NCBI RefSeq assembly: GCF_000616095.1 | Contig: NZ_BAMS01000001.1 | Span: 558,001-622,000 of the forward strand | DNA length: 64,000 nt | Source of the DNA: Sneathiella glossodoripedis JCM 23214 | Lineage (GTDB): Bacteria; Pseudomonadota; Alphaproteobacteria; Sneathiellales; Sneathiellaceae | Direction of reading: 5' to 3' | In this document: in pieces, positions 29,883 through 38,654 of the stretch | Position numbering within the stretch: position 1 is the first letter of the stretch | How the letters are laid out: each line of letters starts with the position of its first letter | Notes under the pieces: model-generated | Seen by the model: the letters and a program-made list of their open reading frames with translations, nothing else | Databases searched by the model: none | What the model was told of the DNA's origin: nothing | Translations under genes and position numbers: made by a program

Positions 29883-29902
29883 TTGATTAACTGGTCAGTC
29901 AA
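29883..29902. promoter_or_regulatory. candidate BetI operator
   Basis: A 20-bp imperfect palindrome, TTGATTAACTGGTCAGTCAA, in the betI-choX divergent gap. Its TGGTCAGTCA core recurs upstream of the acyltransferase gene at 32971-32980. Confidence 0.5.
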
Positions 29903-30056
29903 TAAAAAGTTGCAATCAATATCTGGCTATGTTCGAATGTTAGTTAAATTAATTGTAATATTCGGTGGCGGTGTTTCTACTTATGTAGGCAATTACTTGG
30001 GTGCGTACGCGAACGGCTTACCAATAAACTAGGAATTTAAAATGGGAGTGAGGTAC

Positions 30057-30989
30057 ATGAAAAACTATATCGCAGGAACAGTGATTGCGGCGTCAGTTGC
30101 CGTATTTTCAACGGCGGCACATTCCAAATGCGAAACAGTGCGCTTTTCGGATGTAGGGTGGACGGACATAACTGCAACCACCGCTGCAACTACTGTCGTT
30201 CTGGAAGGGCTTGGATATGAAACAGATGTAAAAGTTCTGTCGGTTCCTGTGACCTATACTTCGCTTGCAAACGGGGATATTGACGTTTTTTTGGGAAACT
30301 GGATGCCAACCATGGAGGCGGATATTGCACCTTATCGTGAAGCCGGCACCGTTGAAACGGTCGCCAGAAACCTTGTCGGCGCCAAATATACTCTAGCGGT
30401 TCCAAAGTACACCTATGATGCGGGTTTGAAGTCATTTGCCGATATTGGAAAATTCAAAGATCAACTTGATGGCAAGATTTTCGGTATTGAACCGGGAAAT
30501 GACGGAAATCGGTTAATTCAGGATATGATCAGCAACAAGGCCATGGGATTGGATGGCTTCAAAGTCGTGGAATCATCTGAACAGGGGATGCTGGCACAAG
30601 TAACTCGTGCGCAAAAGAAACAAGAGCATGTCGTGTTCCTGGGGTGGGAGCCTCATCCGATGAACGCCAATATAGAGATGAAGTATCTATCTGGCGGCGA
30701 TGATTATTTTGGTCCAAATTTTGGGGGAGCGGAAGTCTATACGAACACTCGAAAAGGTTATGTGCAGGAGTGCAAAAACGTGGGCGCTCTGCTTAAAAAC
30801 CTTGAGTTCAGCCTGAAGATGGAAAATGAAATCATGGGTGCAATCCTTAATGACGGGGAAGATCCGGAAGAGGCTGCGAAAGACTGGTTGAAAGCCAACT
30901 CTACCGTGCTGGACAAATGGCTTGTGAATGTGAAAACTATTGACGGAAAAGAGAGTTTGCCCGCTGTTAAATCAAGTCTTGGATTATAA
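30057..30989 (+). CDS. choX: choline ABC transporter substrate-binding protein
   Basis: A periplasmic binding protein of about 310 residues in the ChoX/OpuAC family. The signal peptide ends near TAAHSK. The ligand-box motifs are DVGWTDITATTA, GDIDVFLGNWMP, GIEPGNDGN and FLGWEPHPMN, containing the aromatic residues that cage quaternary amines. The start at 30057 has GAGTGAGG upstream; the ORF can be extended to 30042. It is the first gene of choXWV, divergent from betI. Choline is the likely ligand, though betaine cannot be excluded. Confidence 0.92.
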   Translation: MKNYIAGTVIAASVAVFSTAAHSKCETVRFSDVGWTDITATTAATTVVLEGLGYETDVKVLSVPVTYTSLANGDIDVFLGNWMPTMEADIAPYREAGTVETVARNLVGAKYTLAVPKYTYDAGLKSFADIGKFKDQLDGKIFGIEPGNDGNRLIQDMISNKAMGLDGFKVVESSEQGMLAQVTRAQKKQEHVVFLGWEPHPMNANIEMKYLSGGDDYFGPNFGGAEVYTNTRKGYVQECKNVGALLKNLEFSLKMENEIMGAILNDGEDPEEAAKDWLKANSTVLDKWLVNVKTIDGKESLPAVKSSLGL

Positions 30990-31036
30990 GGTATATTGAG
31001 CGGGTATAAACCCGCTCAGCAATTAAAGGTGATCCA

Positions 31037-31869
31037 GTGGACTGGCTAACGGATACAAAAATTCCCATTGGAAAATGGGCGAAGGGGTTTGTTGATTTTC
31101 TGACCGATAATGGTGCCTGGTTTTTTGACGGGCTTGCGTTTGCACTTGAAAATTTCATTGAAGCCCTCTTGTTTCTCCTGCAGCTCCCTCATCCTTTTTT
31201 GATGGCTATTGTGGTTGCAGCACTGGCATGGGTGTTGCGAAGGTCAATCGGCTTTGCGTTATTTGTGTTTTTGGGCATTCTTCTGATTGTAAATCAGGGG
31301 TATTGGGAAGAAACGACAGAAACGTTGGCGTTGGTGTTAGCCGCTACAATGGTGTGTATGGCGATTGGTATTCCCGTTGGAATACTGGCCGCAAGGAGAC
31401 CGGTATTTTATGCTGCTATTCGGCCAGTTCTGGACTTGATGCAAACCATCCCAACATTTGTATATTTGATACCTGCGCTTATTCTATTCGGATTGGGTAT
31501 GGTTCCAGGGCTTATCGCGACTGTTGTTTTTGCTCTTCCAGCCTCAATTCGTTTAACCCAACTCGGAATTTCTGAAACCCCTGACGAATTAAAAGAAGCT
31601 GGTTCGGCATTTGGAGGTAACAGTTGGCAAATTTTGTGGAAAATCGAAATTCCCTCTGCACTCCCGCAAATAAGGCTGGGCTGACCCAAACGATAATGCT
31701 GTCATTATCAATGGTTGTGATAGCTGCTCTGGTAGGGGCGGATGGGTTAGGTGTTCCCACGTTAAGAGCGCTTAATCAGGTCAATATTGCCAAAGGGTTT
31801 GAGGTCGGCGTTGCGATTGTGATCGTTGCGATTGTTCTGGACCGGCTTATCAGATCATCCAGGGATTAG
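31037..31869 (+). CDS. choW: choline ABC transporter permease (frameshifted)
   Basis: A membrane permease of about 277 residues with several helices in the BPD transport fold (LALVLAATMVCMAIGIPVG, DLMQTIPTFVYLIPALIL) and an EAA loop (DELKEAGSAFGGNSWQIL). The frame breaks at about 31674: inserting a T gives ATAATGGCTGGG, that is PQIMAGLTQTIM, and joins the two halves. The start is GTG 31037, preceded by AAAGGTGA. Unlike several other breaks this one is not in a homopolymer. Confidence 0.9.
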
Positions 31870-31872
31870 AGA

Positions 31873-32898
31873 ATGAATTCTGCGATTAGCTTTAAATCCG
31901 TATCGGTGATCTTTGGTGAACAGCCCGAAGCGGCATTGCAGCTTGCAAAAGAAGGCAAAAGCCGTGAGGAAATTCAGGAGCAGACTAGCAATGTGCTGGG
32001 TGTGACTGAGTGTACGCTTGATGTGGAAATTGGCGAAATAGTTGTTTTGATGGGATTGTCCGGATCGGGCAAATCTACACTTTTGCGAACTGTAAACGGC
32101 TTGAATCCCATTACTGCAGGCGATGTGACTGTTTGTGCCGGATCCGAAACAGTATCGTTAGGATCGGCGAGTAAAAAACAGTTGCATCACTTGAGAAGTC
32201 ATCTGGTCGCTATGGTGTTTCAAAGCTTTGCGCTCCTTCCCTGGCGCACAGTTGCTGAGAATGTAGGTTTGGGGCTTGAGCTTTCAAAGGTTGGGAAGCT
32301 GGAGAGAGAGGAGCGCATTGGACACCATCTGGATTTGGTGGGCCTTACAGAATGGGCTGACCGAAAAATTACTGAATTATCCGGCGGAATGCGTCAGAGG
32401 GTTGGGCTTGCAAGAGCATTTGTTACCGAAGCACCTATCTTATTGATGGATGAACCTTTTAGCGCACTAGACCCGTTAATCAGGGCCCGTTTACAGGATG
32501 AGTTGCTTGAGCTTCAGCAGAAATCAAAAAGAACCATACTTTTCGTCAGTCATGATCTTGATGAAGCTATGAAGATTGGCAACCGGATAGCCATTATGAA
32601 AGGGGGGCGCATCAATCAGTTTGGCTCCCCGCAGGATATTGTTCTTAACCCTGCAGATCAGTATGTGAAAGACTTTGTGGCGCATATGAACCCCCTAAAT
32701 ATTCTGTGTGCAGAAGATGTAATGCGGAGTGAATTACAAACAGACTCTGCACTTATGCGGCAGGTGCCACCTCATATGGCAGTTCGGGATGTGATTGCAC
32801 TTATGAATGAGGATCAAAGTCCGTTGCGTGTTATTGCAGATGGCGCTCAGATAGGCGTAATCTCGCAGGATGATATACTGCAGGCTCTTGGCCGATAA
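31873..32898 (+). CDS. choV: choline ABC transporter ATP-binding protein
   Basis: A 341-residue ATPase of the ProV/OpuAA family. Walker A is MGLSGSGKSTLLR at about residues 60-72, the Q-loop is VFQSFALLPWRTV, the signature LSGGMRQRVGLARA, Walker B ILLMDEPFSALDP, and the switch is SHD. The C-terminal part has a degenerate CBS-like region. The start is 4 bases after the permease stop. It energises choline import. Confidence 0.93.
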   Translation: MNSAISFKSVSVIFGEQPEAALQLAKEGKSREEIQEQTSNVLGVTECTLDVEIGEIVVLMGLSGSGKSTLLRTVNGLNPITAGDVTVCAGSETVSLGSASKKQLHHLRSHLVAMVFQSFALLPWRTVAENVGLGLELSKVGKLEREERIGHHLDLVGLTEWADRKITELSGGMRQRVGLARAFVTEAPILLMDEPFSALDPLIRARLQDELLELQQKSKRTILFVSHDLDEAMKIGNRIAIMKGGRINQFGSPQDIVLNPADQYVKDFVAHMNPLNILCAEDVMRSELQTDSALMRQVPPHMAVRDVIALMNEDQSPLRVIADGAQIGVISQDDILQALGR

Positions 32899-32965
32899 AA
32901 AACAGGGATAATGTTTTTTACTGTCTTTCATTGAATTTTAGGTTTTTCGTAGGTATATGCGGTGT

Positions 32966-32984
32966 CATTGAATGGTCAGTCAGA
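32966..32984. promoter_or_regulatory. BetI-like motif before the acyltransferase gene
   Basis: CATTGAATGGTCAGTCAGA repeats the TGGTCAGTCA core found in the betI-choX gap, 34 bases before the acyltransferase start. It suggests shared control by BetI. Confidence 0.4.
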
Positions 32985-33017
32985 CTGTTACGATAACTGA
33001 TCAAAGTTTGGAAGTTC

Positions 33018-33587
33018 ATGCATCTTACGATTTACCGGACCCCGGTTTTTAAGCAAATTTTATATGCGGTTTCTGTCGTGGGTTTAAAGCTTACGGGTTG
33101 GCGCATTGTAGGTACTCCCCCGAAAGAAAAAAAATATGTTCTGGTTGCCGCACCACATACAAGCAACTGGGATTTTCCTGTCTTGCTGGCGATGGCGTGT
33201 GTGCTCGGTTTTGAAATTTACTGGATGGGAAAGAAGAGTCTTTTTCCAAAACCGTTAGCCCCTTTGATGCATTGGCTTGGTGGTATCTCGATTGATCGCG
33301 ATAAAGCCCATAATCGCGTTGAGCTGACCATTGATGCTTATAATAGCCGGGAAAATCTGAAAATTGTGATCCCGCCTGCTGGAACAAGGACGGCTTCAAA
33401 GAACTGGAAAACGGGTTTTTATCACATTGCAGTGGGTGCAAATGTACCGCTGGGTCTAGGGTTTCTTGATTTCGCCAAAAAGGAAGGTGGATTTTTGGGA
33501 ACTTTCTATCCAACCGGCGATATAGAGAAAGACTTGCCCCTTATTCAAAAATATTATGAAGGCATTAAAGGCAAGAACGATAACTAA
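33018..33587 (+). CDS. PlsC-like 1-acylglycerol-3-phosphate acyltransferase
   Basis: A 189-residue acyltransferase. The catalytic H-x4-D box is in PHTSNWDF, followed by a substrate-binding variant PPAGTRTASKNWKTGFYHIA in place of the usual PEGTR. It is shorter than typical PlsC and belongs to the small soluble-looking branch. Its role could be phospholipid remodelling. The BetI-like motif upstream and position after choXWV suggest a link to choline-lipid metabolism (inference). Confidence 0.82.
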   Translation: MHLTIYRTPVFKQILYAVSVVGLKLTGWRIVGTPPKEKKYVLVAAPHTSNWDFPVLLAMACVLGFEIYWMGKKSLFPKPLAPLMHWLGGISIDRDKAHNRVELTIDAYNSRENLKIVIPPAGTRTASKNWKTGFYHIAVGANVPLGLGFLDFAKKEGGFLGTFYPTGDIEKDLPLIQKYYEGIKGKNDN

Positions 33588-34750
33588 ACCGATTTGAAAA
33601 CTGATTTTTGTGCATATCGGACGATTAGGCCTGCAATTAGCCCCCAAAATGGGGCTCCAATTTCAAATAATGTCAGTCCGGAAGCGGTTACAGCGAACGT
33701 GAAAAAGGCGGCATCTCTTTGATTTTCGTTTCCAAGTGCCGTCGCAAGAGAGTTTGAAATAGTTCCCAGTAATGCGAGCCCTGCAATCGCAAAGATGAGT
33801 TCACTTGGGAACAGCTCGAAAATTCCTGAAACGGTACCACCAAATATTCCAACGCAGATGTAAAAAACACCTGCCCAAATTGCGGCAAAATAGCGCTTGG
33901 CGGGATCCGGATCTATTTCTTTTCCCATGCAAATTGCGGCCGTTATTGCCGCCAGGTTAAAGGCGAACCCTCCAAAAGGGGCGAGGATTAGACCAGTAAC
34001 TCCACTCCAGGAAATTAAAGGTGAAGCAGGCGTTTGATATCCGTGGGCTCTGAGCGTTGCTAAACCAGGAACATTTTGCGAAGCCATTGTTACTAAAAAG
34101 AGTGGTAATCCGACACCAATAATCACTGGTAAAGAAAATACGGGTGTTGTCCATATTGGCGCTGTGATTTCAAAAGCAGGCATTTGAGTTTGCATTAAAC
34201 CTTGGACTGCGGCGTACAAAACCCCGGCAAATAAAGTGAGGGGTATATTATAGCGGGCCCAGAAGCATTTGCCCGCTATATAAGTCAGGGTCATTATTCC
34301 CACCAGAATTAGTTCTGTTTCTGCTGCCAGAAAGGCTTTGAAAGCGAATTGCAGCAGGATGCCCGCTAACATGGCATTCGCGATTTCAATCGGAACAAGC
34401 TTCATAATCCTATCAAACCATCCTGTTAGGCCGCAGATCGTGATCAGACCTGAACAGGCGATAAAAGCACCAACAGACTCAGCCATAGAAACGCCGTCCA
34501 AACTGGTGACCAGTAACGCCGCTCCGGGCGTTGACCATGCGATAATGATGGGTGCTTTAAATCGTATGGATAACGCGATACCACATACGCCCATTCCAAT
34601 TCCGACGGCCCACATCCAGCTTGCTGTTTTTGCTAAATCCGCACCACTTGCGATGGCAGCTTGATATACGATTGCAGCAGCGCTGCTATATCCCACGAGC
34701 ACAGCCACAAAACCGGATGTAATGAAAGGCAAAGCAAAGAACCGAAACAT
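33584..34750 (-). CDS. benE: BenE-family benzoate/H+ symporter
   Basis: A 388-residue membrane protein with about 11-12 hydrophobic helices. Motifs typical of BenE are AWSTPGAALL, LAPFGGFAFNLAAITAAI and GKEIDPDPAKRY. It is predicted to import benzoate or a similar aromatic acid. No benzoate catabolic genes are nearby. It is divergent from an XRE-cupin regulator, with paired palindromic operators between them; its stop overlaps the acyltransferase stop region. Confidence 0.9.
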   Translation of the reverse strand: MFRFFALPFITSGFVAVLVGYSSAAAIVYQAAIASGADLAKTASWMWAVGIGMGVCGIALSIRFKAPIIIAWSTPGAALLVTSLDGVSMAESVGAFIACSGLITICGLTGWFDRIMKLVPIEIANAMLAGILLQFAFKAFLAAETELILVGIMTLTYIAGKCFWARYNIPLTLFAGVLYAAVQGLMQTQMPAFEITAPIWTTPVFSLPVIIGVGLPLFLVTMASQNVPGLATLRAHGYQTPASPLISWSGVTGLILAPFGGFAFNLAAITAAICMGKEIDPDPAKRYFAAIWAGVFYICVGIFGGTVSGIFELFPSELIFAIAGLALLGTISNSLATALGNENQRDAAFFTFAVTASGLTLFEIGAPFWGLIAGLIVRYAQKSVFKSV

Positions 34751-34784
34751 GGGAATAATCCTTGTTCCTGAAGGAGAAAATTGT

Positions 34785-34838
34785 GTACGCTATAACGCAC
34801 GAATTTGGAAACACTACCACTTGTGCGTTATAACGTAC
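34785..34838. promoter_or_regulatory. paired palindromic operators in the benE-regulator gap
   Basis: Two 16-bp palindromic sites, GTACGCTATAACGCAC (34785-34800) and GTGCGTTATAACGTAC (34823-34838), are near-perfect inverted copies of each other. Each is built on the core CGTTATAACG. Centres are 38 bp apart. They should bind the adjacent XRE-cupin regulator and govern benE and/or the regulator itself. Confidence 0.75.
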
Positions 34839-34859
34839 AGTAAAAATTGAGGAAGACTT

Positions 34860-35423
34860 TTGCAAAATCCGTCAGATTTCTTACCCGGAAACCTTAAAAA
34901 GCTCCGTTCGGTGCGGCAGTGGAGCCTTACACAAGCAGCAGAGCAAACGGGAGTGAGTAAAGCTATGTTAGGGCAGATTGAGCGCGGTGAATCCAGTCCT
35001 ACGCTTGCAACCTTGTGGAAAATTGCTACCGGATTTGGAGTCTCGTTTTCTGAGTTGGTAAATGTCGCAACGCCTGTGAAGGACAAGACTAGAGTTGTTG
35101 ACAGCAATCTTGCAAAAAAAGCAATTTCCGATGATGGGATGCTTGTGAGCATTATTCAGGATTTTGACCTTGCACTTGGTTTCGAATGGTTTGAAATTAC
35201 TTTTCCTGCGGGATATGAGCGACAATCGGCTCCGCATAAAAAGGGCGTGATCGAGTTTATTTCAGTTCTCAAAGGATCATTGATTATGGAATTTGAGACT
35301 GAAATTAAAGAGCTTTCAGAAGGCCAGAGTATTCGTTTTCAGGGTGACAGGGAGCACGGCTATCGAAATCATACTAAACAGGATACAGTGGTTCATTGTC
35401 TCATGCATTATGCCGGAAAATAA
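34860..35423 (+). CDS. XRE-family regulator with cupin domain
   Basis: A 187-residue protein. The helix-turn-helix (about residues 10-65) has WSLTQAAEQTGVSKAMLGQIERGESSPT, in a pattern shared with PuuR-type regulators. The C-terminal cupin (about 105-185) presumably binds an effector. The start is TTG 34860, preceded by GAGGAAG. It is divergent from benE and probably its regulator. Confidence 0.87.
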   Translation: MQNPSDFLPGNLKKLRSVRQWSLTQAAEQTGVSKAMLGQIERGESSPTLATLWKIATGFGVSFSELVNVATPVKDKTRVVDSNLAKKAISDDGMLVSIIQDFDLALGFEWFEITFPAGYERQSAPHKKGVIEFISVLKGSLIMEFETEIKELSEGQSIRFQGDREHGYRNHTKQDTVVHCLMHYAGK

Positions 35424-35503
35424 GCTACCGTATAACTGACATCTGTTTGAGACAGAATAAAAAAGAAAAGCTTCACGCTAATAAGGCGATAAGGAGATGA
35501 ATA

Positions 35504-36520
35504 ATGCGTGCAATTGTAGTCCGGGAATTTGGTGAGCCAGCAAAAGTCGCAAAGCTCGAAGAGTTAGATATCACCAACCCAGGCCCCGGTGAAGTTGTTA
35601 TAAAAAATTATGCAGCGGGCATCAGTTTTGCCATGTCCTTGAACATACAAGGGAAATATCAACGAAAGGCACCACTTCCTTATATTCCCGGTAGCGAGTC
35701 TGCAGGAGTTGTTCATGCTGTGGGAGAAGGAGTTAGCCGCGTAAAAGTTGGTGATCGAGTTATGTGCAATGTAGATAGCGGTGCATTGGCAGAATATAAC
35801 TGTGTTCGTGATATTTGCTGTCACAAAATCCCCGGCGAAATGTCATTTGAGCAGGCGGCCACCTTAATCACATCCTATACCACCTCTTATGGGGCACTGA
35901 CATTAAGGGCAAATATTAAGCCGGGTGAGTGGGTTATGGTATTGGGTGCAGCAGGTGGCGTTGGTCTTGCCGCTGTAGAGATTGCAAAGGCGCTGGGATG
36001 TATGGTTATTGCTGTCGCAGGTGGCAAGTCCCACTGTGATACGGCTAAAGCTCATGGCGCAGATCATGTGATTGATCATCGCCAGTTGGATTTTAGGGAG
36101 GAAGTCCTTCGTATCACCGGTGGCCGCGGCGTTGATGTGGTATATGACAGCATCGGCGGCGACGCGACCATACAATCCATTCGGTCGTTGGCTTGGGAAG
36201 GCAAGCTGCTTACCATTGGATATGCATCCGGGACTATTCCAGATATTCCTGCAAATCGGTTGCTGTTAAAAAACGCTTCAGTCATGGGTTTCAACATGGG
36301 GCATTATTATGGTTGGGCACCCGGCGTTGACAGAGCAGAACATAGCCATACAGTGGATGCGATGATTTCTGGTGTTCTTGAGTTGTTTTCCGATGGGCAT
36401 CTCAGACCAGAAATTGGTGCTGTTTACACTATTGATCAGTTTCAGGAGGCGCTTGCGGCCGTCATTAATCGCAAGGTAGATGGCAAGTGTATTTTGCGAC
36501 ACGAGCACCCTGAAGACTAA
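35504..36520 (+). CDS. NADPH:quinone oxidoreductase family protein (zinc-independent MDR)
   Basis: A 338-residue medium-chain reductase. The GroES-like N-terminal domain has PGSESAGVV. The Rossmann domain has LGAAGGVGLAAVEIAKALG at about residues 147-165 and DVVYDSIGG. Zinc-binding cysteines are absent, as in the quinone oxidoreductase branch. AAGGAGATG precedes the start. The substrate is not known. Confidence 0.9.
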   Translation: MRAIVVREFGEPAKVAKLEELDITNPGPGEVVIKNYAAGISFAMSLNIQGKYQRKAPLPYIPGSESAGVVHAVGEGVSRVKVGDRVMCNVDSGALAEYNCVRDICCHKIPGEMSFEQAATLITSYTTSYGALTLRANIKPGEWVMVLGAAGGVGLAAVEIAKALGCMVIAVAGGKSHCDTAKAHGADHVIDHRQLDFREEVLRITGGRGVDVVYDSIGGDATIQSIRSLAWEGKLLTIGYASGTIPDIPANRLLLKNASVMGFNMGHYYGWAPGVDRAEHSHTVDAMISGVLELFSDGHLRPEIGAVYTIDQFQEALAAVINRKVDGKCILRHEHPED

Positions 36521-36759
36521 GGATTCGTTTCTACCGATACCATGTACAGAATCGCTTTGGCCTTGTCTGCGGGGTCATCGGATTCTGTCGCTGATAAATT
36601 GCTGCCACATTAGCATTTTCCATCAGATTAATTGAAATCCTCTGGATTGGTTAAGCGGTTAAGAAAATATTTATATATAGCTTGTCTTATGTTGATTGAA
36701 GATGTGCGCAAAATGCATCTCTGGAAAGTATTAGTAGTGCGCAATAACAAAGTAGTAAG

Positions 36760-38474
36760 TTGGCGAAATTGGATTTTAAAAGTCTTAGAGAAAACTGGGC
36801 AAATCTATCCAGAAAAATATTTACGCCGCACCTGGGCGCGAAGGCTCCTCTGACCAAAAAGGAAGAGGTGTATGCACTTCAAGGCGGGACTGCACAAACA
36901 TTTGACTCATCCCTTGATGAAGAAATCAAAAACCTGATTAAAGACAACGATTTCCTTGTAAACGGTAAGGTTAGCTTGATTAATCTCGGTTCAATCAAGG
37001 AAAAATTGGGTAAAAAATGGGAAAAATACGCAGAGTTTGTCCATCAATTTGCTGAAAAGGTTATCGAAAAGCGGGTCACCAGTCAGGACATTTATTATCG
37101 AGTTGGTGAAGATACATATGTTTTTGTGTTTGCGGACCTTTCCGAAGAGGAAGCTGTCATAAAATGTTCGCTGATCGCCAAGGAAATTGGTGAGCAGGTC
37201 TTTGGCGATGAATGGTCCTCTGACAAGTTTGGAACGGCGGTTGCCGTTGCGGGCGCTGATGGTGAAGTTCTTCTTGAAGAAGCTTCGCTAACGACCAGTA
37301 TTACCAAAAGCCTGATGAGCGCTAAAAAAATCAATCCAAAAGAAATGCTGGAAAATACGTCGGTGGATGTCGCTGAAAAAGCGATGGCGCGTATTGAAGA
37401 GGATATCGCGGCAGTTGAAAAAGTTGCCAATATGCCCGCTAGCAGTGAAGAAGAATCATTAAAAAATTTCCGTACCGTCATGAACGGTATTGAGAAAATT
37501 GAAAAACAGATCAAAGTTACATCGGAGCTGACCGAAATTAACGAAAGCTCTCCTCAATGGGAGCTTTTACAACTCGCCGTGAAGGTGATAGCGAAGCAAA
37601 ACCCATGGAAGGGTTGGCCGGAAAACTCGCGGCTTTGATTGGCGATACCGAAAAATTATACGGCAATATTCAGGATACAATCCTGGAACGGATCGAAGAT
37701 GAAGAAGAAGAGGAAATCGAAGAGGAGGAGGATGAGCTTGATGAGCCGGATATGGCATTTTCCTACTATCCGATTTTGCAGCCTGCCATTTCCAGAATTC
37801 ATTCCTATCGTCTGACATCACAGATTATTCTTGAAAAATCGCTGTGGAATTTTGATGAGCTTCCGCAGACCATGGAGCCACCAGCCATTGCAACATTTGA
37901 TCAGTTGCTGTTACGGCGGGCGATTGTTGATCTGGTAGATTGCGTTAATATGGACATGTTGAACGTGATTATCGTCCCGGTTCATTTTTCAACCTTGAAC
38001 GTTAACTCCTATCGCAGTGCATATGTGGATATTTGCTCAACCATTCCAAAATCCATGCGGGATCTGATCTCTTTTGAAATAACGCAGAGTGGTGTTCAAA
38101 ATTGGCACTCTCAGCTCATAAATGCGATTTCGGCAGTGAAGAGATTTGGGCGTATGGTGTGTCTAGAAATGGATGTCTCCAGTCCTCAGTTTACCGACTT
38201 GAAAGCGATTGGGGTTGATTGTGTTGGCTTCACATGGAAGTCAGGCAGCATGTCACTGGATGCGGCCCGTAACAAGTTCATAACCTTCGGAAAAAGAGCC
38301 ACTCAGGAAGGGTTGCGGACCTACATGCTCGGAACATCAACAACAGCTCTGTATGATGCTGCAGCAGCGGCTAATATTGATTATATCGGTGGCGAAGCGA
38401 TAGCTGAAGGTGTGAAACAACCACAAGGGTCATTCGCCTTTACTGTTGATAAAAAAATGGCTGATGTATCCTAA
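36760..38474 (+). CDS. degenerate GGDEF-EAL family protein (frameshifted)
   Basis: About 570 residues, split at about 37560-37610 between two frames (36760-37638 and 37557-38474) that together give one protein. The N-terminal half resembles a GGDEF domain that has lost its signature: the usual GGDEF position reads VGEDTYVF. A very acidic stretch of Glu/Asp (37695-37755) links to a C-terminal EAL-like domain, in which FEITQSG stands for the second EAL motif and IDYIGGEAIAEG for the end. Catalysis is therefore unlikely; it may bind c-di-GMP or act as a scaffold. The TTG start is tentative. The function is unknown. Confidence 0.65.
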
Positions 38475-38654
38475 ATGTCTGGTGTTTTGGGAATTGCAAC
38501 ATTAGAATATCATAACTAATAATCTGTTGGCTAAAGTATTGAGTAAGTTCAGTTTAATTTGTTGATTGATAAATCCAGTCAATCGGGAAAACCTGTTAGT
38601 TCCCGTTCAGCTATGGAACCTGTTCTGTATTCAGTGTTTGAGGATAACGATTAA

